DNA of 64,000 bases from Ricordea florida (Eukaryota > Cnidaria > Anthozoa > Corallimorpharia > Ricordeidae), in NCBI GenBank assembly GCA_949710005.1, contig OX453274.1, forward strand, positions 17,242,120 through 17,306,119, in the 5' to 3' direction. A program made the translations under genes and the position numbers. Below the pieces are notes generated by a model that was not told the DNA's origin, did no database searches, and saw only the letters and a program-made list of their open reading frames with translations. This document shows positions 1-12,482 of this stretch, in pieces (position 1 is the first letter of the stretch; the number at the start of each line of letters is the position of its first letter).

Positions 1-3000
1 AACGCTGTAAGTGACTGTTGATAAGTGACAGTTACCAATACAATTGTAGGTAACGCTGTAAGTGACTGTTGATAAGTGACAGTTAGCAATACAATTGTAA
101 GTAAGGCTGTAAGTGACTGTTGATAAGTGACATTTACCAATATAATTGTGAGTAACGCTGTAAGTGTCTGTTTATTAGTGACAGTTAGCAATACAATTGT
201 AAGTAACGCTGTAAGTGACTGTTGATAAGTGACAGTTACCAATACAATTGTATGTAACGCTGTAAGTGACTGTTGATAAGTGACAGTTTGCAATACAATT
301 GTAAGTAACGCTGTAAGTGACTGTTGATAAGTGACAGTTAGCAATACAATTGTAAGTAACGCTGTAAGTGACTGTTTATAAGTGACAGTTACCAATACAA
401 TTGTAGGTAACGCTGTAATTGAATGTTGATTAGTGACAGTTACCAATACAATTGTAGGTAACGCTGTAAGTGACTGTTGATTAGTGATAGTTACCAATAT
501 AATTGTAAGTAACGCTGTAAGTGACTGTTGATAAGTGACAGTTACCAATATAATTGTAAGTAACGCTGTAAGTGACTGTTGATAAGTGACAGTTACCAAT
601 ATAATTGTGAGTAACGCTGTAAGTGTCTGTTTATTAGTGACAGTTAGCAATACAATTGTAAGTAACGCTGTAAGTGTCTGTTTATTAGTGACAGTTACCA
701 ATATAATTGTAAGTAACGCTGTAAGTGTCTGTTTATTAGTGACAGTTACCAATATAATTGTAGGTAACGCTGTAAGTGACTGTTGATAAGTGACAGTTAC
801 CAATACAATTGTAGGTAACGCTGTAAGTGACTGTTGATAAGTGAAAGTTAGCAATACAATTGTAAGTAAGGCTGTAAGTGTCTGTTGATAAGTGACAGTT
901 ACCAATATAATTGTAAGTAACGCTGTAAGTGTCTGTTTATTAGTGACAGTTAGCAATACAATTGTAAGTAACGCTGTAAGTGACTGTTGATAAGTGACAG
1001 TTACCAATATAATTGTAGGTAACGCTGTAAGTGACTGTTGATAAGTGACAGTTAGCAATACAATTGTAACTAACGCTGTAATTGACTCTTGATAAGTGAC
1101 AGTTACCAATATAATTGTGAGTAACGCTGTAAGTGTCTGTTTATTAGTGACAGTTAGCAATACAATTGTAAGTAACGCTGTAAGTGTCTGTTTATTAGTG
1201 ACAGTTACCAATACAATTGTTGGTAACGCTGTAAGTGTCTGTTTATTAGTGACAGTGACCAATATAATTGTAAGTAACGCTGGAAGTGTCTGTTTATTAG
1301 TGACAGTTAGCAATCCAATTGTAAGTAACGCTGTAAGTGACTGTTGATAAGTGACAGTTACCAATACAATTGTAGGTAACGCTGTAAGTGACTTTTCATA
1401 AGTGACAGTTAGCAATACAATTGTAACTAACGCTGTAAGTGACTGTTGATAAGTGACAGTTACCAATATATTTGTGAGTAACGCTGTAAGTGTCTGTTTA
1501 TTAGTGACAGTTAGCAATACAATTGTAAGTAACGCTGTAAGTGTCTGTTTATTAGTGACAGTTACCAATACAATTATTGGTAACGCTGTAAGTGTCTGTT
1601 TATTAGTGACAGTTACCAATATAATTGTAAGTAACGCTATAAGTGTCTGTTTATTAGTGACAGTTACCAATATAATTGTAAGTAACGCTGTAAGTGACTG
1701 TTGATAAGTGACAGTTACCAATACAATTGTAGGTAACGCTGTAAGTGACTGTTGATAAGTGACAGTTAGCAATACAATTGTAAGTAAGGCTGTAAGTGAC
1801 TGTTGATAAGTGACAGTTACCAATATAATTGTGAGTAACGCTGTAAGTGTCTGTTTATTAGTGACAGTTAGCAATACAATTGTAAGTAACGCTGTAAGTG
1901 ACTGTTGATAAGTGATAGTTACCAATATAATTGTAAGTAACGCTGTAAGTGACTGTTGATAAGTGACAGTTACCAATATAATTGTAAGTAACGCTGTAAG
2001 TGACTGTTGATAAGTGACAGTTACCAATATAATTGTGAGTAACGCTGTAAGTGTCTGTTTATTAGTGACAGTTAGCAATACAATTGTAAGTAACGCTGTA
2101 AGTGTCTGTTTATTAGTGACAGTTACCAATATAATTGTAAGTAACGCTGTAAGTGTCTGTTTATTAGTGACAGTTACCAATATAATTGTAGATAACGCTG
2201 TAAGTGACTGTTGATAAGTGACAGTTACCAATACAATTGTAGGTAACGCTGTAAGTGACTGTTGATAAGTGAAAGTTAGCAATACAATTGTAAGTAAGGC
2301 TGTAAGTGTCTGTTGATAAGTGACAGTTACCAATATAATTGTAAGTAACGCTGTAAGTGTCTGTTTATTAGTGACAGTTAGCAATACAATTGTAAGTAAC
2401 GCTGTAAGTGACTGTTGATAAGTGACAGTTACCAATATAATTGTAGGTAACGCTGTAAGTGACTGTTGATAAGTGACAGTTAGCAATACAATTGTAACTA
2501 ACGCTGTAAGTGACTCTTGATAAGTGACAGTTACCAATATAATTGTGAGTAACATTGTAAGTGTCTGTTTATTAGTGACAGTTAGCAATACAATTGTAAG
2601 TAACGCTGTAAGTGTCTGTTTATTAGTGACAGTTACCAATACAATTGTTGGTAACGCTGTAAGTGTCTGTTTATTAGTGACAGTGACCAATATAATTGTA
2701 AGTAACGCTGGAAGTGTCTGTTTATTAGTGACAGTTAGCAATACAATTGTAAGTAACGCTGTAAGTGACTGTTGATAAGTGACAGTTACCAATACAATTG
2801 TAGGTAACGCTGTAAGTGACTGTTGATAAGTGACAGTTTGCAATACAATTGTAAGTAACGCTGTAAGTGACTGTTGACAAGTGACAGTTAGCCATACAAT
2901 TGTAAGTAACGCTGTAAGTGACTGTTCATAAGTGACAATTAGCAATACAATTGTAAGTAACGCTGTAAGTGTCTGTTGATTAGTGACAGTTACCAATACA

Positions 3001-4012
3001 ATTGTAAGTAACGCTGTAAGTGTCTGTTGATTAGTGACAGTTACCAATATCATTGTAATTAACGCTGTAAGTAACTGTTGATAAGGGACAGTTACCAATA
3101 TAATTGTGAGTAACGCTGTAAGTGGTTGTTTATTAGTGACAGTTACCAATATAATTGTAAGTAACGCTGTAAGTGACTGTTGATAAGTGACAGTTACCAA
3201 TACAATTGTAGGTAACGCTGTAAGTGACTGTTGATAAGTGACAGTTAGCAATACAATTGTAAGTAAGGCTGTAAATGACTGTTGATAAGTGACAGTTACC
3301 AATATAATTGTGAGTAACGCTGTAAGTGTCTGTTTATTAGTGACAGTTAGCAATACAATTGTAAGTAACGCTGTAAGTGTCTGTTTATTAGTGACAGTTA
3401 CCAATATAATTGTAAGTAACGCTGTAAGTGTCTGTTTATTAGTGACAGTTCGCAATACAATTGTAAGTAACACTGTAAGTGACTGTTGATAAGTGACAGT
3501 TACCAATACAATTGTAAGTAACGCTGTAACTGTCTGTTGATTAGTGACAGTTAGCAATACAATTGTAAGTAACGCTGTATGTGTCTGTTGATTAGTGATA
3601 GTTACCAATATAATTGTAAGTAACGCTGTAAGTGACTGTTGATAAGTGACAGTTACAATACAATTGTAAGTAACACTGTATGTGTCTGTTGATTAGTGAC
3701 AGTTACCAATATAATTGTAATTAACACTGTAAGTGACTGTTGATAAGTGACAGTTAGCAATACAATTGTAAGTAACGCTGTAAGTGTCTGTTGATTAGTG
3801 ACAGTTACCAATATAATTGTAAGTAACGTTCTAAGTGTCTGTTGATTCGTGACAGTTACCAATACAATTGTAAGTAACGCTCTAAGTGTCTGTTGATTAG
3901 TGACAGTTACCAATATAATTGTAATTAACACTGTAAGTGACTGTTGATAAGTGACAGTTAGCAATCCAATTGTAAGTAACGCTGTAAGTGACTGTTAAGT
4001 GGCAGTTAGCAG
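1..4012 (+). repeat. 51-bp minisatellite array
   Basis: About 78 head-to-tail copies of a 51-bp unit containing TAACGCTGTAAGTG, then TGTT, then AGTGACAGTTA and CAATTGTA. The array runs off the left edge of the window. Because 51 is a multiple of three, unbroken copies give short repeated peptides of 66-83 residues that are not genes. Variants recur at a longer period: the rare 'GTGAAAGTTAGC' variant occurs near 841 and again near 2269, exactly 1428 bp (28 units) later, and blocks starting at 586 and 1096 recur at 2014 and 2524. This is higher-order structure made by block duplication. Confidence 0.95.
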
Positions 4013-4290
4013 TGGAATTGTACAGTCACTTAACAGACACTTACAGCGTTACTTCCAATTGTATTGCTGTCACTTATCAACAGACACTTACAGCGTTACT
4101 TACAATTGTATTGCTAACTGTCACCTATCAACAGACACTTACAGTGTTACTTACAATTATATTGGTAACTGTCACTTATCAACAGTCACTTACAGCGTTA
4201 CTTACAATTGTATTGGTAACTGTCACTAATCAACAGTCACTAACAGCGTTAGTTACAATTGTATTGCTGTCACTTATCAACAGACACTTA
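4013..4290 (-). repeat. Inverted end of the 51-bp array
   Basis: About five units of the same minisatellite lie here in the opposite orientation, read on the + strand as CTTACAGCGTTACTTACAATTG. The switch happens near 4010-4020, where a truncated unit meets its reverse complement. Unique sequence begins at about 4300. Confidence 0.9.
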
Positions 4291-5206
4291 CAGCACATGA
4301 GTTACTTTATAATGCAATGCTCATAATTCACTAAATGAGCTTACTTGCTGTCGCTCCCGACTCCCCTTAGTAATAGTTTGTTTGTTTATCGTCACGTGAC
4401 TCAAGAACATTTTTGCCTTGGTTGAGTTTTTTATCGTGAGCGAGGATAGTATTTGAGTATATTCTACCTGTATTAGCATTTTGAAGCCGAACAGTTCGGT
4501 AAGTTAGCCTTTTTTCCTACATTTGAGAATTGTTATGGTAACTTCGAGTGATATCTACCTCTGTAATTTACTACAAAACCACATACAAGTTTCTACGAAC
4601 TGACCACGAGGTCTGCGCCCAATGTCTTCGTTTGCTGTCGTTTGAGTACGATTGTTATCTACAAGTTGATGCAAGATTTACATTGTGCAAGTAGTGCGTT
4701 TTCGACGTTCAAAATAAAGTTGGCTGAAATAATTCGAGTCTGTCGGGATTCGAACTAACACTTGCTTTCTTAAAATTACTTGAAATACTTTACAAAACGA
4801 CACCTTAGTTACTTTCTACTACCACTACAAAGTAAATTTAGAGACAGTGCTGGTAGAAAAAGATAAAATTTTGGGCTTTTGATTTAGTGTGTCTGTTTCA
4901 ATTAGTTAGTTAAATCAGAAAAACAGCTTCGCGAGAAACTCTATGACTTGGGGAAGAGCGCATTTCTCTATTTACACGGGATGACGTAGTCAGCCAGCGT
5001 ATAAAATTCGGTAGCGCATTCCTTTTGTCGTCTTGGGAGTCAAATATTGCCTTGTTTTTTTTAACTTTCCCGTATCCCGAGCTCGTCCCGAAAAAAATGT
5101 GTGATTTTTATTGGCTGTAACTCCGAATCACGTGCAAGTCAGGTTGGATTGCACCATGGATATTCATGATCGCACAATCAGCAAAAAACATACTGCGTCA
5201 GCAATT
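4291..5206. other. No gene recognised
   Basis: Single-copy AT-rich sequence with no convincing reading frame. A lone pol III B-box-like string on the minus strand (GTTCGAATCCC, near 4745-4755) is not accompanied by an A box or cloverleaf arms. Confidence 0.5.
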
Positions 5207-5570
5207 TTAAATCAACACATCCCGCGTAAACGCCTTCAGGCGTCTTCTTGTTGCTATTGTAATATAGCTTTCCTTTGAAATTTCTGCATGTTTGGTTCTT
5301 GTCCAAACACTCTCAGGCGTAGGTGTATTGTTTAGAATAACGACGAAAAGGTGTAGTCTGCGTCTTGGGTAATTAGTTAGATGAGTTAAACGGGGGATGC
5401 CGTTAAAGGTTAATATTTGTTTATTTGAAAGTGTAATGTCGGTGTCATTTTCGTGATTGAACCATGATATGGCTTTCGAGTAAAAGGCTGTTGTTACGGT
5501 ACAGTCTAGAAATGTATGTTCTATAGAGTTTGGTCGAAGACAAAGAGTGCACGTTTCACCCTCAACTACA
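5207..5570 (-). mobile_element. Tx1/L1-like LINE, ORF2 C-terminal fragment
   Basis: The minus strand is open for about 120 codons and ends at a stop (complement of TTA at 5207-5209). It begins with a zinc-knuckle-like CTLC...H...C pattern (CTLCLRPNSIEHTFLDC), continues through a SWFN region and ends in a basic tail (RRRLKAFTRDVLI). This is the usual extreme C-terminus of Tx1/L1-clade LINE ORF2 proteins, where the motif reads C..C...ET..H.F..C. The reverse transcriptase part is absent, so this is a 5'-truncated relic. The fragment at 22.2 kb covers the domain just before this one. Confidence 0.6.
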
Positions 5571-5663
5571 GTAGTCTAAATTTGAAGAGTTCCTTTTTGG
5601 TCATTATTATTCTGTGCAATATCCTAACGATAATTGTCTTAATTTACTATCATTTGTGGACTT

Positions 5664-5689
5664 ACATATATATATATATATATATATAA
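5664..5689. repeat. TA microsatellite
   Basis: Short (TA)n run, about 25 bp, just upstream of the hammerhead palindrome. Confidence 0.85.
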
Positions 5690-5747
5690 AGTGTAAAAGT
5701 TGATTAATCGTAAAACAGTGCTCAATACGTACGTGAACGTAGAGCGA

Positions 5748-5882
5748 GGTAGTTGTTGCGGGAGAAAACTACAGGTTTATCCCTACAAGCCTGTTTCGTG
5801 GTTGCCCACTCATCAGGGGATATCCTGATGAGTGGGCAACCACGAAACAGGCTTGTAGGGATAAACCTGTAGTTTTCTCCCG

Positions 5883-5890
<8 letters not shown>
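5748..5890. ncRNA. Head-to-head hammerhead ribozyme motifs in a palindrome
   Basis: A nearly perfect palindrome with arms of about 70 bp centred on GGGGATATCC (about 5816-5825). On the + strand the right arm holds a hammerhead core: CTGATGA at 5825-5831, stem II GTGG/CCAC closed by GCAA, GAAA at 5844-5847, then a CAGG...CCTG stem and a TA step at 5870-5871, the expected cleavage position. The left arm is the same motif on the minus strand. Type I hammerheads are known in Penelope-like retroelements and are common in cnidarians. Whether this copy cleaves is not known, because stem I partners must come from the opposite arm. Confidence 0.7.

Positions 5891-5938
<48 letters not shown>
5890..5938. 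repeat. TA microsatellite
   Basis: Pure (TA)n run of about 48 bp abutting the hammerhead palindrome. Penelope-like elements often sit next to such simple repeats. Confidence 0.95.
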
Positions 5939-6157
5939 GAAAGTTTTTTTTCCCCAATCTGTGAAATAATCAAGGAAATTGTTCTCCAGTTTTTAATACC
6001 ACTCGTCTCGGTGATACAGTTTCCACTGAGAATTTTATAGTAGTTTTTGCAGCGCATTTCGGTTAAATGTAGGGTAGCAATCACTGAAGAAGACAATTTG
6101 GTTGTGTTTAACAATTCCTGCGAGGGTACTTCAGTTGTGGCAGCTTTCGTTTTTAAG

Positions 6158-6400
6158 TCAGATGTCATTGATAGTCTGTGCCTCAGTTTTCAATAAATTT
6201 TCAGTGAAATATTCTTCATGAGCACAGCACATTAACCACACACACAGGAATATACCTGTTATACAAAAAAGAAGGGCTGTTACAATTAGCCAAGATTCAA
6301 ATTGAGTGTATTGAGGATGAGATGTAGCTTGTGGTTCTTCGTGACACGTTGTTACAATACTGCATGCAATAACTACCATGAGCTGCAGTAGTGCGTCCAT
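6158..6400 (-). CDS. Small putative membrane protein (doubtful)
   Basis: An 80-residue frame with a hydrophobic, signal-like N-terminus (MDALLQLMVVIACSIV), a short polar stretch and one clear transmembrane segment (residues about 38-58, LIVTALLFCITGIFLCVWLMC) followed by an acidic tail. The hydrophobic layout is coherent, but I know no homologue, the flanks are transposon debris, and no splice partner was identified. It could be chance. Confidence 0.2.
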   Translation of the reverse strand: MDALLQLMVVIACSIVTTCHEEPQATSHPQYTQFESWLIVTALLFCITGIFLCVWLMCCAHEEYFTENLLKTEAQTINDI

Positions 6401-6599
6401 GGCCTTGTGATGATTCCGAATTTATGTAGAGAAAGACTGTTATCAAAATAGATTTTTCCAGTTGCTCTTGCAACAGTGACTTTGCAAGTTGGCACGGTAA
6501 AGAAGCAATGCTGGGCAAGATGTTTAAATTTACTAAATCGTGAAAGGTGTTGTATGCTGAGCTGTTGGTGTTGTTTGTAACTATCCAACTGTAGTTTTT

Positions 6600-7109
6600 T
6601 TTACTAAATTCTCTGTAATTCCACAGTCCACTGAAGCGGCGTCTAGTATTTACATTTCAAATTAAATTCTCCACCGACTGAGTGTTTTGTGTTTAAAGAA
6701 TGAAACTTCTTGTAACTTCCCGGCTGTGCTCAGCAAGATGTTTCAGAATCAGTTGAACCAATGATGCGGTCCGTTTCGCCAGCGTTTCCTATCCAATATG
6801 TATAATATGAGGTTGGTGGCTGATTTTAAAAGATATATGCAGTTTTGCTGAAGAGATTCAGTCAGAGGATGTATAACGTGACTCTCACTGCTTGCGTTCC
6901 TGCACTAAATTATACTAATTCCTTTGTGTTCTATTGTTTAATCAACACTATTTAGAGTAGTAATTAGTAATATTTGTTTCACAGATTTAGTGCATCCACT
7001 CTATTTGGTTAGTACTATTTCATGGTTTTAGTGTTTGCCGTCCAATGCTGGCATTATCAAAGATTATTTTGTTTTGTATTTACAGTAAGTGTAATATAAC
7101 ATGAGTGGC
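6600..7109. other. No gene recognised
   Basis: AT-rich sequence with many stops in all frames and no repeat structure that I could see. Confidence 0.5.
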
Positions 7110-7640
7110 CTACAGAAGAAATTGGTCAATCTTTTTGTTGGCATTGTCAACAATCATGTGTTTTGGCCCTGAGTGTACGATAAGGTTCTCAAGATCTTTA
7201 ATCGGTATATCATCTACAGCCTCTAGTCTACCAATGGAAGCCAAAAAACTCCGGAGTGTGTCGTTAAAAGAGGTGTAGGTTTCTTTTTTTTCCATTTGCA
7301 GTTTTGACGATTAACATGCAGACAAGCTTGTCATTTAGATGTGATGATAGTATTGTCATTTGACATGATTGGCATGTTACTGTATCAATCTTTTCATCTG
7401 GCTCTAATTCTATAGATGCATTACATACAAAGCATGAAGTGGACTTTTTGATAACACTTGTGCTGCAATGCAATGGTGCCTACATATATTGTATCATTAA
7501 ACACTCTTACTCCTACTGCTTTGAATAGGCATGTTTTTCCACAATCAACATTGGAGATATGGTCTTCCCATAGAACTAGCTCTATACTCTCCTTAGTGTC
7601 AGCAATGATGCAAGTGCTTTAAAGGAGCCTCTTTCCCTGT
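7110..7640 (-). pseudogene. RPA-like OB-fold / zinc-ribbon relic
   Basis: Three minus-strand segments in different frames line up as one decayed protein. The first (about 7490-7610) reads ADTKESIELVLWEDHIS...GKTCLFKAVGVRVFN, the pattern of an RPA1-type OB fold. The second (7264-7473) has CFVCN...CQSC zinc-ribbon spacing. The third (7110-7295) is a helical tail. A frameshift at the A-run near 7285 and another near 7460 separate them. RPA-like genes occur both as host genes and as cargo of animal Helitrons; no Helitron motif was found here, so the source is open. Confidence 0.45.
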
Positions 7641-7649
7641 TTCATTATC

Positions 7650-9403
7650 ACTTGATTCTTTTAATCTTTGGTCATGACTTAAGCAAGAACATCAATAGAT
7701 TTATAAAGGTCTGCTTGCTATAGCTCCCTGGTGGGACGTTTGGCGCTCAGCAAAGAGATTAATTGTTCCTGTAAGGCAATACAATCCTTGGTGGCGGTTG
7801 CAGACCGCCATTTCGTGGACACAGCGACAAGATTTGGTAGGATAAACCACACGAGCAGTGAACAAAATACGCTTCGACAATTGATTTGTTTTCTTTGCAC
7901 GCAAACATCCTAAATTCTCAAAAAACCTGCAAAACCCTTTAAAAGCAAATAATTCATAAGGGCATCGAAAGTTGAGCCCGGTTCACGATGTAAAATACTG
8001 TAAAGTCATGACTAAAATATAGCACTCACCTTCAAGGAAGATTTGTTTGAACGCGAAGTCAGGACAAGACCGCATGGCAAGATCGTAGCTATTTCGTAGT
8101 CTTTACGTAGACTGGTCGAAGCATACGTCTTTCCGAATAATATCCGAACAAACGTTGCTACGAATGCTTCGGAATGAAGATGTTGCGCATGTCGGTGCAA
8201 GTGCAATTGCATCCCACATGTAATAGTAGACTTTACCAAGTGACATTTCAGCGAAAGTGTTACCGGAAGTGCATATTACCGGAACCGAAAGGGATGTGCA
8301 AGAGATCACGCAGGAGGGGTAGCTTAGTACATTGGTGGGCTATGCCAAGGGGGAGGAGTAACGAGGCTTCATTCATGACGTCACTACACAGGAATCCCAA
8401 TTACAATCTGTACTACGTAACACGGCGAATATATCCGAGAGATACCGAAAAATGATCGGGCGGCCAACGGTAGAAACCGAACCATAGCCAAAAAACGAGT
8501 TACGCACACACGCACGCACGCACCTTCAAGGGCGATAGCATAGTGGCTTGAGCCTCTTAGAGGCACTAGCCACAAAAAAGGAGAATAAGACTGGAATAAG
8601 ATAATACGGAAAACTTACTTTCGGTGACGCCTCCGTGGGTTAGACGTAAAACGAAAGGGCTCCTAGAATAGCTAAAGAAAAAACTGACAAGAAATGGCAA
8701 ACAACTCCGCAAAAGCTCCAAGAATGAAGTTCCCACGAGTAGAGCTCGAGAAAATCACGGTCTTAAAAACATCCGAAGAATGTAGTTGACTTGACAGGAG
8801 GAAGTGACGTAATAAAGAAAAACAAATAAAGGCTAGGTAGACGGACAGAAAAAGACGAACACTGTCTTTGAGAAAATCTAAAGAAAACGTAACAATCTCA
8901 AGCTCGGCTCCACTGCAGTTAGTTCATTTAGAAGAACTTAGGAGATGCCTGGCTGTAATGTTCCAAGTGTCCTTGCCAATGTGACTGAACGTTGATAAAC
9001 GTATGTTGGAGAAGGTAAATCGTAAAATATAATGGAAGTAGAAATAGAATAGGCCTTTTGCAGCTGGCGGTCACGTGCCTGGATACCACATAGCAACGCA
9101 ATACTGGAGAGCAAGCATTCCAGTGATCTCAAAAAATATACAAGTCACAGCCATCTGCGTTCGAACAAACAGTAGTGAAGAATAACAAGCTTAAGGGATT
9201 CCACTCTTATATATCCAGTCAATTTTAGTGAACAGCTTTCCTGAAGTGTATCGAGTAGCGCTTTTATACCAAAACTGGAACGGATTTCGTCGCTTTTGTC
9301 TCTGACTTCGGCCACGCGACACAAAGAACATGCATGGCGTCTAACCAAGGTATGTGAGTAGAAATATACGGCTTGTTAAATCAAGTGAGAGGCTTTTCAT
9401 TTC
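7650..9403. other. No gene recognised
   Basis: Only short overlapping frames on both strands, none resembling a family I know. A CACG-type simple repeat lies at about 8503-8522. Confidence 0.5.
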
Positions 9404-10797
9404 ATTTCTTTTTGACAAACTGGAGCATTATGGGATCCGTGGTTTGGCACTAGAATGGGTAAAAAGTTATTTCTCTGAGAGGAAACAATTTGTCGAATTT
9501 AACAATGTTAGGTCTTCCCCACAGGGGATCTCCTGTGGGGTGCCTCAAGGCTCTATTCTTGGTCCTTTATTTTTTATTCTGTACGTTAATGATTTGAACA
9601 ACGCTTCCATACTTGATGCAATTTTGTTTGCTGGTGATACAAACCTATTTATCTCTCACAATGATCCTGTTTACCTAATTAATACATTAAATAGAGAATT
9701 AAACAAGCTGTCAACCTGGTTTGCCGCAAACCGGCTTTCCTTGAATTTATCCAAGACTAATTTTATGGTATTTAAGCCTTAGCAAAAAAGGCAATCGTTT
9801 GAATTTCAAGTTTCCATGAACGAGCAGCCTATCCTTCGTGTTTCTGAAACCATGTTCTTGGGTTTCTTTATAGATGATAATCTGACCTGGAAACCTCACA
9901 TATCTCTATTAGCCAGTAAATTATCAAAATCCATAGGAATCATTCATAAATCTAGGTTTTTTCTCTCAACTCAATCTCTCCGTACCTTGTACAATTCAAT
10001 GATACTTCCATACTTATACTATTGCAATCTAGCTTGGGGTGGCACCTATAAAGCGACCCTTAAAAGAATTGTAATCTTACAGAAACGTGCGCTAAGAATT
10101 GTGAACAACTCTACCTACGATGCCAACACTAGTCCCATCTTTAAGGAGCTTAAACTTTTAAAATTTCATGATATCCATTCGTTTCAATAAGGTTTTTTTA
10201 TGTCTTCACTCAAGAATTCTACACTCCCTTCCAAATTCAATAACCTCTTTCTAACAAACAGTCAAATCCATAATTATAATACTAGGAATGCCCACTTATT
10301 TCGTTTGCCACTATGCAGAACGAACACCAGACAGTTCTCAATTTACTTCCAAGGTCCAAAGTTCTATAATTCGCTAAATTCTACTATAACTGCTTCGTCC
10401 TCCTCTGCTTCTTTTAAAAGAAAGCTTAAAGAATTCCTTCTCAGTACGTATTAGCTTCAGTATGGCACTAAGTAGATTATTAGATTAATTAATTTAACAT
10501 GTGCGTGTGTGTGTGTGTGTGTGCGTGTGTATGTGTGTGTGTGTGCGTGTGTGTGTGTATGTGTGTGTGAGTTCGCGGTCAAAGTTAGTCATCATAAGCC
10601 CATATTGTAATCGTATTATCAAGACGAGTTTATCCTAAGCTGAGGAGACCTGACTCATTATAAGCCTCGTGGTTTCTTTCAGGTCTCCTCGCCATTTACT
10701 TTTTTTCTAATCTCATTTTTCCAACCTTAAATTGTAAAGTTTTTGTATTTATATGGCAAATAAAAAAATGAAATGAAATGAAATGAAATTGAAAAAC
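9404..10797 (+). mobile_element. CR1/Jockey-like LINE, 5'-truncated and dead
   Basis: The sequence begins inside the reverse transcriptase domain (LFDKLEHYGIRG) and runs through GVPQGSILGPLFFILYVNDL, the catalytic box, and the usual C-terminal FK.KL region to a stop near 10453. The catalytic box reads FAGD rather than FADD, so an essential aspartate is lost. A stop at about 9779 and a frameshift near 10187 add to the decay. The 3' UTR has a GT-rich microsatellite (10501-10568), an inverted AGGAGACCTGA/TCAGGTCTCCT hairpin (about 10642-10691) and a pentanucleotide TGAAA tail (about 10768-10790), typical of CR1/L2-type LINEs. Confidence 0.85.
10501..10568. repeat. GT/GC microsatellite
   Basis: (GT)n with interspersed GCGTGT units inside the LINE 3' UTR. 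Confidence 0.9.
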
Positions 10798-11879
10798 AAG
10801 ATATAAATTTGCTGTTGAATGAACTATAGAGAAAAACGAATACATAACGCTGCTGTGACCCAACATTTGTGCTCAAAGTTGTGTCTTTTTTTGCTTTCAC
10901 ATCAGCTAAAAACTCCTCACAAGACATAAGTTCCCTGCCTGATTTAACTTTTGGATTCGTGGAGAAGTATGCAAAGGACAAGTCTGGGTGCCAGAGCACT
11001 GCTTAAGTGTATAAGTTCTTTGCTGAACCGGGGTATTCACACGACATCAAGGGTAATAAAATAATATGTTTATGTTGGTGATCGATTTCGCTTTAAATGC
11101 GAATGATGACTTTGCTGCTCTTCTTTTAGTTACATATGAATTGGATGTTGCTGTAATAAGTGCCCGATGCTATCGCTCAATGACTAAGACAGAGCCTCCA
11201 CACTATCTACAAGTTAGGATCAATCGGATTTACCGTTTAAGGTCTGGAGGATGTTCGTGCGTGGCTGCTGTAGAGGGATACTGTCATCATGTGGTTGGAC
11301 TTCTTTATTACATGGCTCATTACAAACAGCTAGGTCTCCGGTCAGTTCCTAATGCTTTGACATATGCCACAAAGGTAGAGTGTACCAAGAGAGAAAAAAT
11401 TGAGCCTAAACAGATTCAAGACATCTTGGTTAAGAAACCGAAAATAGGTGCCAATTACAACAAATTTATCAAGAGCACTCTTTACTCTCCATCAGATGTT
11501 TACAGAGCATTGACAAAAGAAAACTTTGATAACTATGAAACAAAACCATTAATAGAAAGTTTCCTTCCTAGAGCATAGAAGCTTGCCAACATGTCACTGG
11601 GGCAAAGTAAATATGGGAAAGTTCCAAGGGGTTCTATTCTTTCCTATCAACAAAAACTCTCACAAGATTATGTTATTAACGATTTTAGTTGTACTAATTT
11701 CCCTGAATTACCTTTGGACTCTGCTAAAACCAGATTTGAGAACAATTTCTCAACTAACTTCACACAACAATAGCAAGCTTCCGTAGATACTCAAAGTTTA
11801 ACTAAAGAGGTGTCACTTGACATCCAAGAGAAGACATTGACGCAAAGTGAAAACAGTCTTTGGCACATGCTGGATAATC

Positions 11880-12290
11880 TATAATCTTTATTTATTTAAC
11901 CACGGTAAAAATTCATCAGCAATTTAAAACCAAAGTATAGATAAAACACAGTAAACTGGAATAACTATCTTCCAAATATCATAAAATGAAAGCTGCTTTC
12001 CATGAATGCCGTGTTTAGAATAATTGGTTAGATAACCTCTTTAATCAGTCTTTTGAATTGATTGAGGGACTCTGCTTTTCTTAGTTCTATTGGCAAACTG
12101 TTCCAAAAAACTGCGCCAGTATAGCTAAAGCTGTTTTCGTAGTAGTTTGCGCGCGGTTGAGGAACATTTACTTTAATCACTGAGTCTCTCAAACAATAAC
12201 CAAAATCGCGATGGACAAATTTCGAGCAGAGATACTCAGGTGCTAGTCCTCGTAGGGACTTTTCGAAAACCTATTTAAGCAGCTCAATCC
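11880..12290 (-). mobile_element. LINE 3' fragment (CR1/Jockey-like)
   Basis: On the minus strand this translates to the end of a non-LTR retrotransposon polymerase, including YENSFSYTGAVFWNSLP and an FKRLIKEVI C-terminus, then a 3' UTR ending in TAAATAAATAAAG at about 11880. It sits inside the SWIM/YqaJ pseudogene in the opposite orientation. No clear target duplication was found. Confidence 0.7.
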
Positions 12291-12482
12291 ATCTTGTCAT
12301 GTTGTAACTGGACCAATAAAACGAGGCATAGAATTAGAGCCCAAAGCTGCAATGGTCTATGCCAACACAACCAAGGTGGCTCTATAAATTTGTTTCCATC
12401 TGGATTAATAATCCACCCTAAATACCCATGGCTTGGCTGCAGCCCCTACCACAAGGTATATGATCTTCAAGCAGTCCAGAAT

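Noticed and set aside
586-3489. Repeated 66-83-residue frames
   Set aside because: Products of the 51-bp minisatellite unit length, ending wherever a unit has the TGATAAG variant.
4740-4830. tRNA gene on the minus strand
   Set aside because: Only a B-box-like T-loop string was found; no acceptor stem or A box.
8012-9348. Several 60-93-residue frames on both strands
   Set aside because: Overlapping, low similarity to anything known, and no consistent splice sites.
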